In this document: positions 8,770-17,542 of the stretch, piece after piece
Layout of the letters: the number at the start of each line of letters is the position of its first letter
Position numbering within the stretch: position 1 is the stretch's first letter
Source: Luteimonas vadosa
GTDB lineage: Bacteria > Pseudomonadota > Gammaproteobacteria > Xanthomonadales > Xanthomonadaceae
Reading direction: 5' to 3'
Assembly (NCBI RefSeq): GCF_039543545.1
Contig: NZ_BAABJY010000001.1
Span: 558,001 to 622,000, forward strand
DNA length: 64,000 nucleotides
Program-made: the position numbers and the translations under genes
Notes under the pieces: model-generated
Seen by the model: only the letters and a program-made list of their open reading frames with translations
Database searches by the model: none
Told to the model about the DNA's origin: nothing

Positions 8770-8806
8770 GGGCAGTCCCCGAGGGTCGCGGCTGGGCAAG
8801 CCGGGC

Positions 8807-8835
8807 AGTCTGTAAAGCATGGCGAAGGCTGTCAA
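8807..8835 (-). promoter_or_regulatory. Predicted bioB promoter
   Basis: On the minus strand a perfect TTGACA -35 hexamer (8830-8835) is followed after 17 bases by a weak -10, CAGACT (8807-8812). It sits directly upstream of the bioB start and overlaps one arm of the inverted repeat at 8831-8860. The -10 is poor, so the exact start site is uncertain. Confidence 0.4.
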
Positions 8836-9568
8836 CCAAATGTCGCGGGCCCAGGTTGACGGCTGGCTCTGCCGGCTTGGCCGGGTTATTTGTCCTCCGC
8901 GCTGCCTGGTGTGTCGGGAGCCCGGTGCCGAGGCGCGCGACCTCTGCGCCGCGTGCGCCGCGGAGCTTCCCTGGAACCGGCACGCGTGTCCCACGTGCGC
9001 CCTGCCCTCCCCCGGGGTGGGCGCTCCCCCGGGCGCTCCGGCCAGTCGCTGCGGGGCATGCCTGCAGCGACCGTCGCCCCTGGCCGCGGCCCATGCCGCG
9101 TTCGTCTACGGCTTTCCGCTCGACCGCCTGTTGCCGCGCCTCAAGTTCCATGGCGACCTGGCCGCCGGGCGCCTGCTGTCGCAGCTGATGGCCGACGCCC
9201 TCGTCGACGTGCCGCGACCCGACGCCTTGCTGCCCGTGCCGCTGCATGGCGCGCGCTTGCGTCGTCGCGGCTACGACCAAGCCCTGGAACTGGCGCGGCC
9301 GCTGGGCCGCGCGCTCGGCATCCCGGTGATCGACCGCATCCTGCGACGGCAGCGCGCGACCCGCCAGCAGTCGCGGCTGGATGCAGGACAACGGCAGCGA
9401 AACCTGCGCGGCGCATTCGCGCTGGCAGACCCGGCGGCCTTGCCGGCACATGTCGCGCTGGTCGACGACGTGATGACCACGGGCGCCACCCTGCACGCCG
9501 CCGCCGCCGTCCTGCGCCGTGCCGGCGTGGCACGCGTGGACGCCTGGGTCTGCGCACGGGCGCCATGA
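8819..9568 (+). CDS. comF: ComF family protein (phosphoribosyltransferase-like)
   Basis: The protein has 249 residues. The ATG at 8819 is the outermost start; the ATG at 8840 (MSRAQVDGWL) is also possible, and the homologous region begins after either. The N-terminal double zinc-binding region has CPPRCLVC, CAAC, CPTC and CGAC. The C-terminal phosphoribosyltransferase domain has the PRPP loop ALVDDVMTTGATLHAAA and YDQALELARPLGRALG. ComF proteins support DNA uptake in naturally competent bacteria; the exact reaction is not settled. The gene is divergent from bioB and shares its short upstream region. Confidence 0.9.
   Translation: MAKAVNQMSRAQVDGWLCRLGRVICPPRCLVCREPGAEARDLCAACAAELPWNRHACPTCALPSPGVGAPPGAPASRCGACLQRPSPLAAAHAAFVYGFPLDRLLPRLKFHGDLAAGRLLSQLMADALVDVPRPDALLPVPLHGARLRRRGYDQALELARPLGRALGIPVIDRILRRQRATRQQSRLDAGQRQRNLRGAFALADPAALPAHVALVDDVMTTGATLHAAAAVLRRAGVARVDAWVCARAP
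8831..8860. promoter_or_regulatory. Candidate BirA (biotin) operator
   Basis: The inverted repeat GTCAACC-N16-GGTTGAC resembles the proteobacterial BirA site TTGTAAACC-N14/15-GGTTTACAA; the half-sites share TGTnAACC and GGTTnAC. The left arm overlaps the -35 of the bioB promoter, where a repressor would block transcription. The spacer is one base longer than usual. The site also lies inside the first codons of comF if that gene starts at 8819. Confidence 0.42.
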
Positions 9569-9620
9569 CGGCAGGCGGCCCCCGTTCCCGGCCCGGCCGT
9601 CGACCCGGTCGTGCCCGGGG

Positions 9621-10547
9621 TCAGCCGGCAAGCGGCGCGGGCATCTCCAGCGCGAGCGCGATCCCCGCGAACACCACCGCGCCGATCCAGTGGTTGTGCC
9701 TGAAGGCACGGAAGCAGCCGTCCCCGTCGCGCCGCCGGGCCAACACGAACTCGTAGGCGACGAGTAGCACGGCCAGCCCCAGCGCGGTCCAGTAAGGCAG
9801 GCCGAGGCCCGCCTGCCGGCCGACCAGGGCAAGCCCGCCCAGGAACAGCGCATACAGGACGCCCACCGCGACCAGGTCCAGGTCCCCGAACAGGATCGCG
9901 GTCGACTTGGCGCCCATGCGGATGTCGTCGTCGCGGTCGACCATGGCGTACCAGGTGTCGTAGGCGGTCGCCCAGAAGATGTTGGCCACGTACAGCACCC
10001 ACGCCAACGGCGGCACCGTCCCCTGCACCGCGGCGAAGGCCATCGGGATGCCCCATCCGAATGCCAGGCCCAGGTAGGCCTGGGGCAGGTAGGTGTAGCG
10101 CTTGAGGTAGGGGTAGCTGGCGGCGAGGAACACGCCGACGACGCTGAGCCAGACCGTCAAACTGTTCAGGGTCAGCACCAGGGCGAACGCCACCAGCATC
10201 AGCGCCGCGAACAGCAGCAGCGCCTCGCGTCCCGAGACCGCGCCGGTGGCCAGTGGCCGATCGCGGGTCCGCGCCACCTGCGGGTCCAGCCAGCGGTCGG
10301 CGTAGTCGTTGATCACGCAGCCCGCCGAGCGGGTCAGCCACACGCCCGCGGTGAAGACCAGCAGGGTCCATGCCGGGGGCACGCCCCCGGCGCCCAGCCA
10401 AAGCCCCCACCAGGTCGGCCACAGCAGCAACAGCCAGCCCACCGGCCGGTCGCCGCGCACCAGCTGCCAGTACAGCGACAGGCGCCGGCGAAAGGCCGAC
10501 GGCGGCGAATTGACCGGAGATTCGAATCGTTCGTAACTCACCGGCAC
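9621..10547 (-). CDS. ubiA: 4-hydroxybenzoate octaprenyltransferase UbiA
   Basis: The protein has 308 residues from a GTG start at 10547. It is a polytopic inner-membrane prenyltransferase with about eight hydrophobic segments. The first Asp-rich motif is NDYADRWLD (NDxxDxxxD), and the second lies in YDTWYAMVDRDDD. It transfers the polyprenyl chain to 4-hydroxybenzoate in ubiquinone synthesis. The gene is convergent with comF and divergent from the tRNA-Arg gene. Confidence 0.95.
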   Translation of the reverse strand: MPVSYERFESPVNSPPSAFRRRLSLYWQLVRGDRPVGWLLLLWPTWWGLWLGAGGVPPAWTLLVFTAGVWLTRSAGCVINDYADRWLDPQVARTRDRPLATGAVSGREALLLFAALMLVAFALVLTLNSLTVWLSVVGVFLAASYPYLKRYTYLPQAYLGLAFGWGIPMAFAAVQGTVPPLAWVLYVANIFWATAYDTWYAMVDRDDDIRMGAKSTAILFGDLDLVAVGVLYALFLGGLALVGRQAGLGLPYWTALGLAVLLVAYEFVLARRRDGDGCFRAFRHNHWIGAVVFAGIALALEMPAPLAG

Positions 10548-10624
10548 AGCGTATCAAGGCCCGCGCGCGCGGATGGCGCCGGAACTCGCGCACGGCGCGC
10601 GGATGATGGACAATGCGCGGCCAC

Positions 10625-10701
10625 GCGCCTGTAGCTCAGCCGGATAGAGTAGTGGCTTCCGAAGCCATTGGTCGGGGGTTCGAATCCCTCCAGGCGCGCC
10701 A
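10625..10701 (+). tRNA. tRNA-Arg (anticodon CCG)
   Basis: The 77-nt cloverleaf has acceptor arms GCGCCTG and CAGGCGC, D-arm sequence GTAGCTCAGCCGGATAGAG, anticodon loop TTCCGAA (anticodon CCG, reads CGG), T-loop GGTTCGAATCC and an encoded CCA end. Confidence 0.96.
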
Positions 10702-10781
10702 GCGTTCGACGTCGGCGCGCGGTCCCGTCGCTTCGGCCGGACGGCCCGCCGTCCTGGCAGGGGGGCGGGGAGCCCGTGTCC

Positions 10782-10787
10782 TATAAT
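10782..10787 (+). promoter_or_regulatory. Possible -10 element upstream of the cytochrome gene
   Basis: A perfect TATAAT lies in the otherwise very GC-rich 196-bp gap between the tRNA and the cytochrome gene. No good -35 is seen at the right distance. A short GC-rich hairpin (CCCCGC/GCGGGG near 10861) lies in the presumed leader. Confidence 0.3.
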
Positions 10788-10897
10788 TTCCAGCCCGCGG
10801 TCGGCATGCCGCGCGCGCCCTTGCCGTCGCCACTGGCGCAGGCGGGGGTCCCGGAAGCGGCCCCGCCAGCGGGGCGGCGAACATTTCAAGGTGATCC

Positions 10898-11413
10898 GTG
10901 CGCAACTACGATCTCGACTTCCTGAAGAAATTTTCCCTGGTGATCGGCTTGCTGATGCTGGTCACGCTGGGCCTGATCATCGGCGCGGCCTACCTGCACA
11001 AGGTCATCCCGCCCGAAATCGACCCGGCGGCGGTGAAGCGGGTCGAGGACCGCATCGCCCCGGCCGGCGCGGTGTACGCCGGGGCCACCGGTGCGGCCGC
11101 GCAAGCCGCGGCCACGGCCGCTGCCGCGGCGCAGGCTGCGTCGCAAGTCGCCTACGGCGGCACCCTGGACGGCTCGGTGATCTACCAGAACCTCTGCGCG
11201 GGCTGCCACACCTCCGGTGCCGGTGGCGCGCCGAAGCTGGAACAGGCGGCCTGGACCGCGCGCCTGGCCCAGGGCAGCGAGACGCTCAACCGGCATGCCA
11301 TCGAGGGCTACACCGGCGCGGCCGGCGTGATGCCCGCCAAGGGCGGCAACCCGGCGTTGACCGACGAACAGGTGGTCGCCACCGTCGAGTGGATGGTCGA
11401 CAACCTCCAGTAA
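10898..11413 (+). CDS. Membrane-anchored cytochrome c5 family protein
   Basis: The protein has 171 residues from a GTG at 10898 preceded by AAGGTG. One N-terminal membrane segment (about 13-34) is uncleaved or a signal anchor. An Ala-rich linker (about 60-85) leads to a single class I cytochrome domain with the haem motif CAGCH (100-104). The distal Met ligand lies in GVMPAKGG. The protein should face the periplasm and carry electrons in respiration. It is a stand-alone gene, and the electron donor or acceptor is not evident from neighbours. Confidence 0.9.
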   Translation: MRNYDLDFLKKFSLVIGLLMLVTLGLIIGAAYLHKVIPPEIDPAAVKRVEDRIAPAGAVYAGATGAAAQAAATAAAAAQAASQVAYGGTLDGSVIYQNLCAGCHTSGAGGAPKLEQAAWTARLAQGSETLNRHAIEGYTGAAGVMPAKGGNPALTDEQVVATVEWMVDNLQ

Positions 11414-11514
11414 GCTGGCCGCCACGCGCGACCAGGGACGCCGCCCGCGGGCGGCGTCGTCGTTTCCGACTCTCCGGCCTGTCCGCCGCGCGTGCATGCC
11501 TCCGGAGCCTGCCG

Positions 11515-12978
11515 ATGACACCGAAGTTGCCGCGCCTCCTGCTTGCCTGCCTGCTGGCCTCGCTGGGACTGGCCGGATGCGGGACCACGCCTGCGCCCGA
11601 CCATCCCGCCACCGGCGCGCCGGACGCCCCGCTGGCCGTCCTCACCGCGCCACCCCCGGACTGGCGCAGCCTGGATGGCCGCCGGGTCCGCATCGATGCC
11701 CCGCTCACGATCACCGGCAACCATCGCCTGGCGCGGCACGGCGAGGTCGTCGCCAGCTTCCATGGCCGGTTGTTCGCGCCGACCGAGCGAGCCCTGCCCG
11801 GGCCACCGGCGAATGCCGTGGCGACCCGGAACCAGGCGCGCCAGCTGGTCCTGGCCCTGGAGCGTCCGACGCCGGGCTCCAATGACACGAGCGGGGCGAC
11901 GTGGCGGAGCGGCACGGTGCTGGAGCGGGTCGAAGGCGTGGTGCGCGCCGATCGCGGCCCTCCGCTGCTGCTCGTGGACGGGCCGGCGCACGTCGTCCAT
12001 GCGCCCCGCCCGCCGGTGCCACGAATCGGCGGCGACCTCCGGCTGGCCAGCCTCAACCTGCAGAACCTGTTCAATGGCGACGGCCGGGGCGGCGGCTTCC
12101 CCGCCGCGCGCGGCGCCCGCACCCACGCCGCCTACCTGCAGCAGCGTGCCCGGCTGGTCGCGACCCTGCGCGCGCTCGACGCCGACATCGTCGCCCTGAT
12201 GGAGTTGGAAAACGACGGCGAGGGAGCGGACTCGAGCCTGGCACAGCTGGTCGATGCGCTCAATGCCGACGGCCACGGCGCGGCCGGGGATCGCTGGCGT
12301 TACGTGCGCAACTGCGCCTTGCCCTGCACCGACCCCAGTGCCGGGTTCGGCGACCAGCCAATCCGCGTCGGCCTGGTGTATCGCGCCGATCGCGTCTCGC
12401 CGGTCGGCGCGGCGGCGACCCTGTCGGGCGGTCCGTTCCAGGATCGCAGCCGGATCCCGCTCGCCCAGGCGTTCCGTGCCGGCAACGGTCCCGTGTTCAC
12501 CGTGGTCGCCGTGCACCTGAAGTCGAAGGGCTGTACCGAAGCCGGCGCGCTCGACCGCGACCAGCAGGACGGCCAAGCCTGCTGGAACGCGACGCGGCTG
12601 GACTCCGCACGTCGGCTGGACGCGTGGCTGGAGGCGGATCCGACGCGATCGGGTAGCGATCTCGTCGCCATCGTCGGCGATTTGAACGCTTACGCGATGG
12701 AAAACCCTTTGCAATTCCTGCGCGACTCCGGCTGGCACGATGCGCTGCGGCGGGCGGACGGCCTGTACGGCTATGTCTACGACGGCCAGGCCGGGCGGCT
12801 CGATCACGTCCTGTTGAGCCCGGCGCTGGACAAGCGCCTGGTCGGCGCGGCGGTCTGGCATGCCAATGCCGACGAACCCGCCGATCCGGACGACGCGTCC
12901 GCGGCAGGCGCCGCTGCCCCTTGGCGGAGTTCGGACCACGACCCCCTGCTCGTCGGGCTGCGCCTGCGCGCGCCGTGA
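11515..12978 (+). CDS. Exported endonuclease/exonuclease/phosphatase family lipoprotein (ExeM/NucH-like)
   Basis: The protein has 487 residues. The start at 11515 gives signal MTPKLPRLLLACLLASLGLAGC with lipobox LAGC (Cys22). An N-terminal OB-like region (about 40-160) precedes an endonuclease/exonuclease/phosphatase domain. That domain shows RLASLNLQNLFN, the metal-binding glutamate in ADIVALMELENDG, VVAVHLKSKG, GDLNAYAMENPL and the catalytic SDHDPLLVGL. Relatives such as Shewanella ExeM and Vibrio Xds are extracellular DNases. Here the protein is predicted to be lipid-anchored to the envelope, which would suit nutrient or DNA scavenging. Nuclease activity is inferred from family membership. 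Confidence 0.87.
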   Translation: MTPKLPRLLLACLLASLGLAGCGTTPAPDHPATGAPDAPLAVLTAPPPDWRSLDGRRVRIDAPLTITGNHRLARHGEVVASFHGRLFAPTERALPGPPANAVATRNQARQLVLALERPTPGSNDTSGATWRSGTVLERVEGVVRADRGPPLLLVDGPAHVVHAPRPPVPRIGGDLRLASLNLQNLFNGDGRGGGFPAARGARTHAAYLQQRARLVATLRALDADIVALMELENDGEGADSSLAQLVDALNADGHGAAGDRWRYVRNCALPCTDPSAGFGDQPIRVGLVYRADRVSPVGAAATLSGGPFQDRSRIPLAQAFRAGNGPVFTVVAVHLKSKGCTEAGALDRDQQDGQACWNATRLDSARRLDAWLEADPTRSGSDLVAIVGDLNAYAMENPLQFLRDSGWHDALRRADGLYGYVYDGQAGRLDHVLLSPALDKRLVGAAVWHANADEPADPDDASAAGAAAPWRSSDHDPLLVGLRLRAP

Positions 12979-13004
12979 CGCCCGCCGGCCTATCATCCGA
13001 GGCG

Positions 13005-13676
13005 ATGAGCCCCCGAGACACCGCCGCTGCCGCCACGCCCCAGACCCTGCCCGGTCCGGTTGGCGCGCTGGAGTACGCCATCGACGCGCCCGATCCCGAG
13101 GTGCCGGCCCGACCGCTGGTGGCGATCGTCTGCCATCCGCTGCCCACCGAAGGCGGCAGCATGCACAACAAGGTGGTGACCATGACGGCGCGCGCATTGC
13201 GCGAGCTGGGTGCGACCACCGTGCGCTTCAATTTCCGCGGCACCGGTGCCTCGGAAGGCAGCTTCGACGACGGCAACGGTGAAGTCGACGACCTGAAGGC
13301 CGTCGCCGCCTGGACCCGCGATCGGTATCCCGATGCGGCCCTGTGCCTGGCCGGCTTCAGCTTCGGTGCCTACGTGTCGTTGCGCGCGGCCGCATCGCTC
13401 AAGCCCGCCATCCTGGTCTCGATCGCACCGCCGGTCGGCCGCTGGGACGGGTTCGACGACATCCCGCTGCCGACCATGCCCTGGCTGGTGGTGCAGGGCG
13501 AGTCCGACGACGTGGTCGACCCGCAGGCGGTGTTCGACTGGCTTGCGCGGACCAAGGCACAGGCCGAGCTGGTGCGCATGCCCGACACCGGGCACTTCTT
13601 CCATCGCAAGCTCATCGACCTGCGTGGCGCGATCAAGAACGGTGTGCGCCCGTACCTGCCGGCCGCGCATGGCTGA
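13005..13676 (+). CDS. Alpha/beta hydrolase of the small dienelactone-hydrolase-like family
   Basis: The protein has 223 residues. The ATG at 13005 avoids overlap with the preceding gene. Family blocks are VAIVCHPLPTEGGSMHNKVV, FNFRGTGASEG, the nucleophile in LAGFSFGAY, the acid in GESDDVVDP and the histidine in MPDTGHFFH. These intracellular hydrolases have no fixed substrate. The stop overlaps the start of zapE by eight bases, so the two are translationally coupled. Confidence 0.88.
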   Translation: MSPRDTAAAATPQTLPGPVGALEYAIDAPDPEVPARPLVAIVCHPLPTEGGSMHNKVVTMTARALRELGATTVRFNFRGTGASEGSFDDGNGEVDDLKAVAAWTRDRYPDAALCLAGFSFGAYVSLRAAASLKPAILVSIAPPVGRWDGFDDIPLPTMPWLVVQGESDDVVDPQAVFDWLARTKAQAELVRMPDTGHFFHRKLIDLRGAIKNGVRPYLPAAHG

Positions 13677-14775
13677 GGTGGACGCGGCGGCGGTGCCGTC
13701 CGAGCGCTACCAACAGGGCGTCGAGCGAGGCGACTGGACGCAGGACCCGGCGCAGGCCGAGGCGCTGCGCGAGCTGGACCGCATCCACCGCGTGCTGTCC
13801 CGGGGCGCTGCGCGCGCAGGCGTGCTGGACCGGTTGTTCGGGACGTCACGGCCCGATCCGGTCGATGGCCTGTACCTCTGGGGCGGCGTCGGCCGCGGCA
13901 AGACCTTCCTGATCGACCTGTTCCACGACGGCCTGCCGGCCGTGGGCAAGCGCCGCACCCATTTCCACCGCTTCATGCGCGAGGTCCACCAGCAACTGCG
14001 CGCGCATGCGGGCGAACGCGACCCGCTGGCGGCGATCGCGCGGCAGTGGCGCAAGTCGCTGCGGGTGCTGGTGCTGGACGAGTTCTTCGTCGACGACATC
14101 GGCGACGCGATGCTGCTCGGCCGTCTGCTCGAGCGCCTGTTCGCCGAGGGCGTGGTGCTGGTCACCAGCTCCAACGCCGCGCCCGGCGACCTGTACAAGG
14201 ACGGCTTGCAGCGCGCGCGCTTCCTGCCCGCGATCGCCTTGATCGAGCGCCATTGCCACGTGGTGCACCTCGACAGCCCGACCGACTACCGCTTGCGCGC
14301 GCTCACGCGCTCGCCGGTGTACCGGGCACCGCTGGACGAGGGCAGCGACGACTGGCTGGCGTCCCGCTGGCATGAACTCGGTGGCGACGACGCGCACCGC
14401 GACCGCAGCATCGAACTGGAAGGCCGCAAGCTGCCGGTGCGCGCGCGCAGCCCGGGCATGGCCTGGTTCGATTTCGACGCGCTGTGCGAAGGCCCGCGCG
14501 CCGCGGCCGACTACATCGAGATCGCGCACGAATTCCATACCGTGCTGCTGGGCGGCGTGCCCATGCTCGATGCGGCGCGCGACGACGCCGCGCGCCGGTT
14601 CGTCACCCTGGTCGACGAACTCTACGACCGCCACGTCAACCTGGTCTGCACCGCCGATGCCGCGCCGCACGCCCTGTACGCGGGCGAGCGGCTCGCGGGC
14701 GCCTTCGAGCGCACCGCCTCGCGACTGGTCGAGATGCAGTCGGCCGATTACCTCGCGCTGGAGCACCGCGGCTGA
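13669..14775 (+). CDS. zapE: Cell division protein ZapE (AFG1-like ATPase)
   Basis: The protein has 368 residues, the usual ZapE length. The ATG at 13669 overlaps the preceding stop (ATGGCTGA). The Walker A motif is LWGGVGRGKTFL, Walker B is VLVLDEFFVDDI, and the sensor region is VTSSNAAPGDLYKDGLQRARFLPAI. ZapE is an inner-face membrane-associated ATPase that binds FtsZ and reduces ring stability under stress. The C-terminal AFG1 signature VNLVCTADAAP and ASRLVEMQSADYL are present. Confidence 0.94.
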   Translation: MAEVDAAAVPSERYQQGVERGDWTQDPAQAEALRELDRIHRVLSRGAARAGVLDRLFGTSRPDPVDGLYLWGGVGRGKTFLIDLFHDGLPAVGKRRTHFHRFMREVHQQLRAHAGERDPLAAIARQWRKSLRVLVLDEFFVDDIGDAMLLGRLLERLFAEGVVLVTSSNAAPGDLYKDGLQRARFLPAIALIERHCHVVHLDSPTDYRLRALTRSPVYRAPLDEGSDDWLASRWHELGGDDAHRDRSIELEGRKLPVRARSPGMAWFDFDALCEGPRAAADYIEIAHEFHTVLLGGVPMLDAARDDAARRFVTLVDELYDRHVNLVCTADAAPHALYAGERLAGAFERTASRLVEMQSADYLALEHRG

Positions 14776-14849
14776 GGGCTCGCGGGCCGTCCCCGCCCGG
14801 AGGGCACGACCCCCGGGGTAGGATGCCGTTTTGACGGGGGAGACCACCG

Positions 14850-16199
14850 ATGCGCGACCTGACCCGAGCGACCCTGCTGCCGGCCTGCGTGTTCGCCATG
14901 CTCTTGGCCACGGCCGGACCCGTGCGCGCGCAGCAGGTGGCCGCCCCGCAACGCCCCGAGGTCGCCGCCGCCGCGGACCGGCTGGACGACAAGATCGTGG
15001 CCTGGCGCCGCGACATCCACGCCCATCCCGAACTTGGCAACCGCGAGACCCGCACCGCCGCGCTGGTCGCCGACCACCTGCGCAAGCTGGGCCTGGAGGA
15101 CGTCCGCACCGGCATCGCCACCACCGGCGTCACCGCCGTGCTGCGCGGCGGCAAACCGGGGCCGAAGATCGCGCTGCGCGCCGACATGGACGCGCTGCCG
15201 GTGACCGAGCAGACCGGGCTTCCGTTCGCGTCCAAAGTCACGACCACATTCCGCGGCGAAACCACCGGCGTGATGCACGCCTGCGGCCACGACGCGCACG
15301 TGTCCACGCTGATGGGCGTGGCCGAGGCCCTGGCCGCGATGAAGGCCCACCTGCCCGGCGAGGTGCTCTTCATCTTCCAGCCGGCGGAGGAAGGCCCGCC
15401 CGACGGCGAGGAAGGCGGCGCCGAGGAGATGCTCGCGCAAGGCATCTTCAAGGACTTCAAGCCCGAGGCGGTGTTCGGCCTGCACGTCTTCAGCACGCTC
15501 AACGCGGGCCAGCTCGGCTATCGCAGCGGCCCGGCGATGGCGGCCTCCGACCGCTTCAACATCGTGGTCACGGGCCGCCAGACCCATGGCTCGCGGCCTT
15601 GGGGCGGCGTGGACCCGATCGTCGCCGCGGCGGACATCATCGGCACCGCGCAGACCGTCGTCAGCCGCCGCCAGAACATCTCCAGGTTGCCGGTGGTCGT
15701 GAGCTTCGGCGCGATCAAGGGCGGCATCCGCTACAACATCATCCCCGACTCGGTGGAGCTGGTCGGCACCATCCGCACCTTCGACGAGGGCATGCGCCAG
15801 GCCGTGTTCGCCGACCTCAAGAATGTCGCCGAGAAGGTCGCCGAAGCACACGGCGCGACCGCGGTCGCGCAGGTGCCCGACACCAAGGGCAACCCGGTCA
15901 CCGTCAACGATCCGCAACTCACCGCGCGCATGGTGCCCAGCCTGGAACGCGTGGCCGGCAAGGACAACGTGGTGGCGATGGACCTGACCATGGGGGCCGA
16001 GGATTTCTCCTTCTTCGCCCGCGAGGTCCCGGGCTTCTACTTCTTCGTTGGCGCCACGCCCAAGGGCAAGGACCCGATGAAGGCGCCGAGCAACCATTCG
16101 CCGGAATTTTTCCTCGACGAATCCGCGCTCGACCTGGGCTTCCGGGCGATGCTGCAGGTGGCGCTGGACTACCTGCACGGGGCCCCGGGCGGGAGTTGA
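14850..16199 (+). CDS. Exported M20 family amidohydrolase
   Basis: The protein has 449 residues with a Sec signal peptide (about 1-27, ending VRAQQ). The M20D peptidase/amidohydrolase features are WRRDIHAHPELGNRE, LRADMDALPV, the metal-ligand block HACGHDAHVS, the catalytic glutamates in FQPAEEGPPDGEEGGA, and GAEDFSFFA near the end. Relatives cleave N-acyl amino acids or indole-3-acetyl amino acids (hippuricase/IAA-amino acid hydrolase group). An exported copy suggests periplasmic hydrolysis of amidated amino acids or peptides. The substrate is unknown. Confidence 0.9.
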   Translation: MRDLTRATLLPACVFAMLLATAGPVRAQQVAAPQRPEVAAAADRLDDKIVAWRRDIHAHPELGNRETRTAALVADHLRKLGLEDVRTGIATTGVTAVLRGGKPGPKIALRADMDALPVTEQTGLPFASKVTTTFRGETTGVMHACGHDAHVSTLMGVAEALAAMKAHLPGEVLFIFQPAEEGPPDGEEGGAEEMLAQGIFKDFKPEAVFGLHVFSTLNAGQLGYRSGPAMAASDRFNIVVTGRQTHGSRPWGGVDPIVAAADIIGTAQTVVSRRQNISRLPVVVSFGAIKGGIRYNIIPDSVELVGTIRTFDEGMRQAVFADLKNVAEKVAEAHGATAVAQVPDTKGNPVTVNDPQLTARMVPSLERVAGKDNVVAMDLTMGAEDFSFFAREVPGFYFFVGATPKGKDPMKAPSNHSPEFFLDESALDLGFRAMLQVALDYLHGAPGGS

Positions 16200-16219
16200 C
16201 GCGCCGCTAGAATGGGGCG

Positions 16220-17053
16220 ATGACGGACACGACCCGCCACGCCACGCCCCAGGACTCCGCGCTCGGCCGCGAGGTCGCGTATCCGCGTCGCTACGACGCG
16301 AGCTTGCTGTTCCCGATCCCGCGCGCACAGGGGCGCGATGCGCTGGGGATCGCCGGAACCGGATTGCCGTTCACCGGCCATGACCGCTGGCACGCCTACG
16401 AGCTGGGCTGGCTGGATGCGCGCGGCAAGCCGGTCGTCGCCACCGCCACCCTGGTGGTGCCGGCGGCTTCGCCCAACCTGGTCGAATCCAAGTCGCTCAA
16501 GCTCTACCTCAACTCGCTCAACGGCGAACGATTTCCGGATTTCGCCGCGGTGCGCGCACGCCTCGCGGAGGACCTGTCGGTCGCGGCGGGCGCCGCGGTC
16601 GGCGTCGAATTCGGCCTGCCGCCCGTCGAACCCGGACCGCAGGCCGAATCGATCGATGCCTGCGAAACGGATATCACGGACTACGCGCCACCCGACCCGG
16701 GGCACCTGCTCGCAGACCCGGCGACGCCCGTGGCCGAAAAACTGTGCTCCGACCTGCTGAAGTCCAATTGCCCGGTCACGGGACAACCGGACTGGGCCAG
16801 CCTGCGCATCGCCTACCGCGGTCCGCGGATCGACCGCCCCGGCTTGCTGCGCTACCTGGCGTCGTTCCGCGAGCACGCCGAATTCCACGAGCAATGCGTG
16901 GAGCGCATCTTCGTCGACGTGCTGGCCCGCTGCCGGCCGGCGTCGCTGTCGGTGGAGGCGCGCTACACCCGCCGCGGCGGACTGGACATCAATCCATGGC
17001 GCGCAACGCCTGGCGCGTTGCCGCCGCGCCCCGGTCGCGACCCGCGACAGTGA
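16220..17053 (+). CDS. queF: NADPH-dependent 7-cyano-7-deazaguanine reductase QueF
   Basis: The protein has 277 residues, the long two-domain (YqfB/QueF type II) form. The N-terminal half has the QueF block ESKSLKLYLNSLNGERF. The catalytic Cys is in LLKSNCPVTGQPDWA with an Asp downstream, and RGGLDINPWR lies at the C-terminus. It reduces preQ0 to preQ1 for tRNA queuosine synthesis in the cytoplasm. It begins 20 bases after the amidohydrolase gene. No other queuosine gene is in the window. Confidence 0.95.
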   Translation: MTDTTRHATPQDSALGREVAYPRRYDASLLFPIPRAQGRDALGIAGTGLPFTGHDRWHAYELGWLDARGKPVVATATLVVPAASPNLVESKSLKLYLNSLNGERFPDFAAVRARLAEDLSVAAGAAVGVEFGLPPVEPGPQAESIDACETDITDYAPPDPGHLLADPATPVAEKLCSDLLKSNCPVTGQPDWASLRIAYRGPRIDRPGLLRYLASFREHAEFHEQCVERIFVDVLARCRPASLSVEARYTRRGGLDINPWRATPGALPPRPGRDPRQ

Positions 17054-17137
17054 TCCCGGCCGTGCGAACGCGCGCGATATTTCCTTAACGCCGCGCGTGT
17101 GAGGCTTGCCGCGTCACCCACGGCAGGAGCCTGGCCG

Positions 17138-17494
17138 ATGAGCCCATCCCGCAAGCCCCCGGCGCCGCTCGATCCCGGCTCGCTTTCGCTGCCGGCCGGC
17201 AAGCACGAGTCCGCGGACTTCTCCAAGGTGCGCAGCGGCGTCTCCGGCACCGCGCGGCCTCCGCGCGACCCCGGCTTCGCCAATGTCCGCTCGTCGACGA
17301 GTTCGACCGCCGAAACGGTCGGCCACCGCATGCATACCGTCGCCAAGGGCGACACGCTGTCGCACATCGCGCAGGCGCACTACGGCAAGGCCAGCGCCTG
17401 GCCGCGCATCTTCGAAGCCAACCGCGACCAGCTCGACGACCCCGATCGCATCTTTCCCGGCCAGGTGCTGCGGATTCCGCGCATCGAACCCTGA
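17138..17494 (+). CDS. Small LysM domain protein
   Basis: The protein has 118 residues. The ATG at 17138 was chosen for the AGGAG sequence 9 bases upstream; a start at 17099 lacks this. No signal peptide is seen. A Pro/Ser-rich N-terminal half is followed by one LysM domain (about 66-113) with HTVAKGDTLSHIAQAHYGKA, IFEANRDQLDDPDRIFPGQ and LRIP. This organisation resembles YgaU (Kbp), a cytoplasmic potassium-binding protein, but the BON domain of YgaU is missing. The role is not assigned. Confidence 0.85.
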   Translation: MSPSRKPPAPLDPGSLSLPAGKHESADFSKVRSGVSGTARPPRDPGFANVRSSTSSTAETVGHRMHTVAKGDTLSHIAQAHYGKASAWPRIFEANRDQLDDPDRIFPGQVLRIPRIEP

Positions 17495-17542
17495 GCCGCC
17501 CCACGCCATCCGCGCACAACATTCCGCGCACCAGGAGACCCC

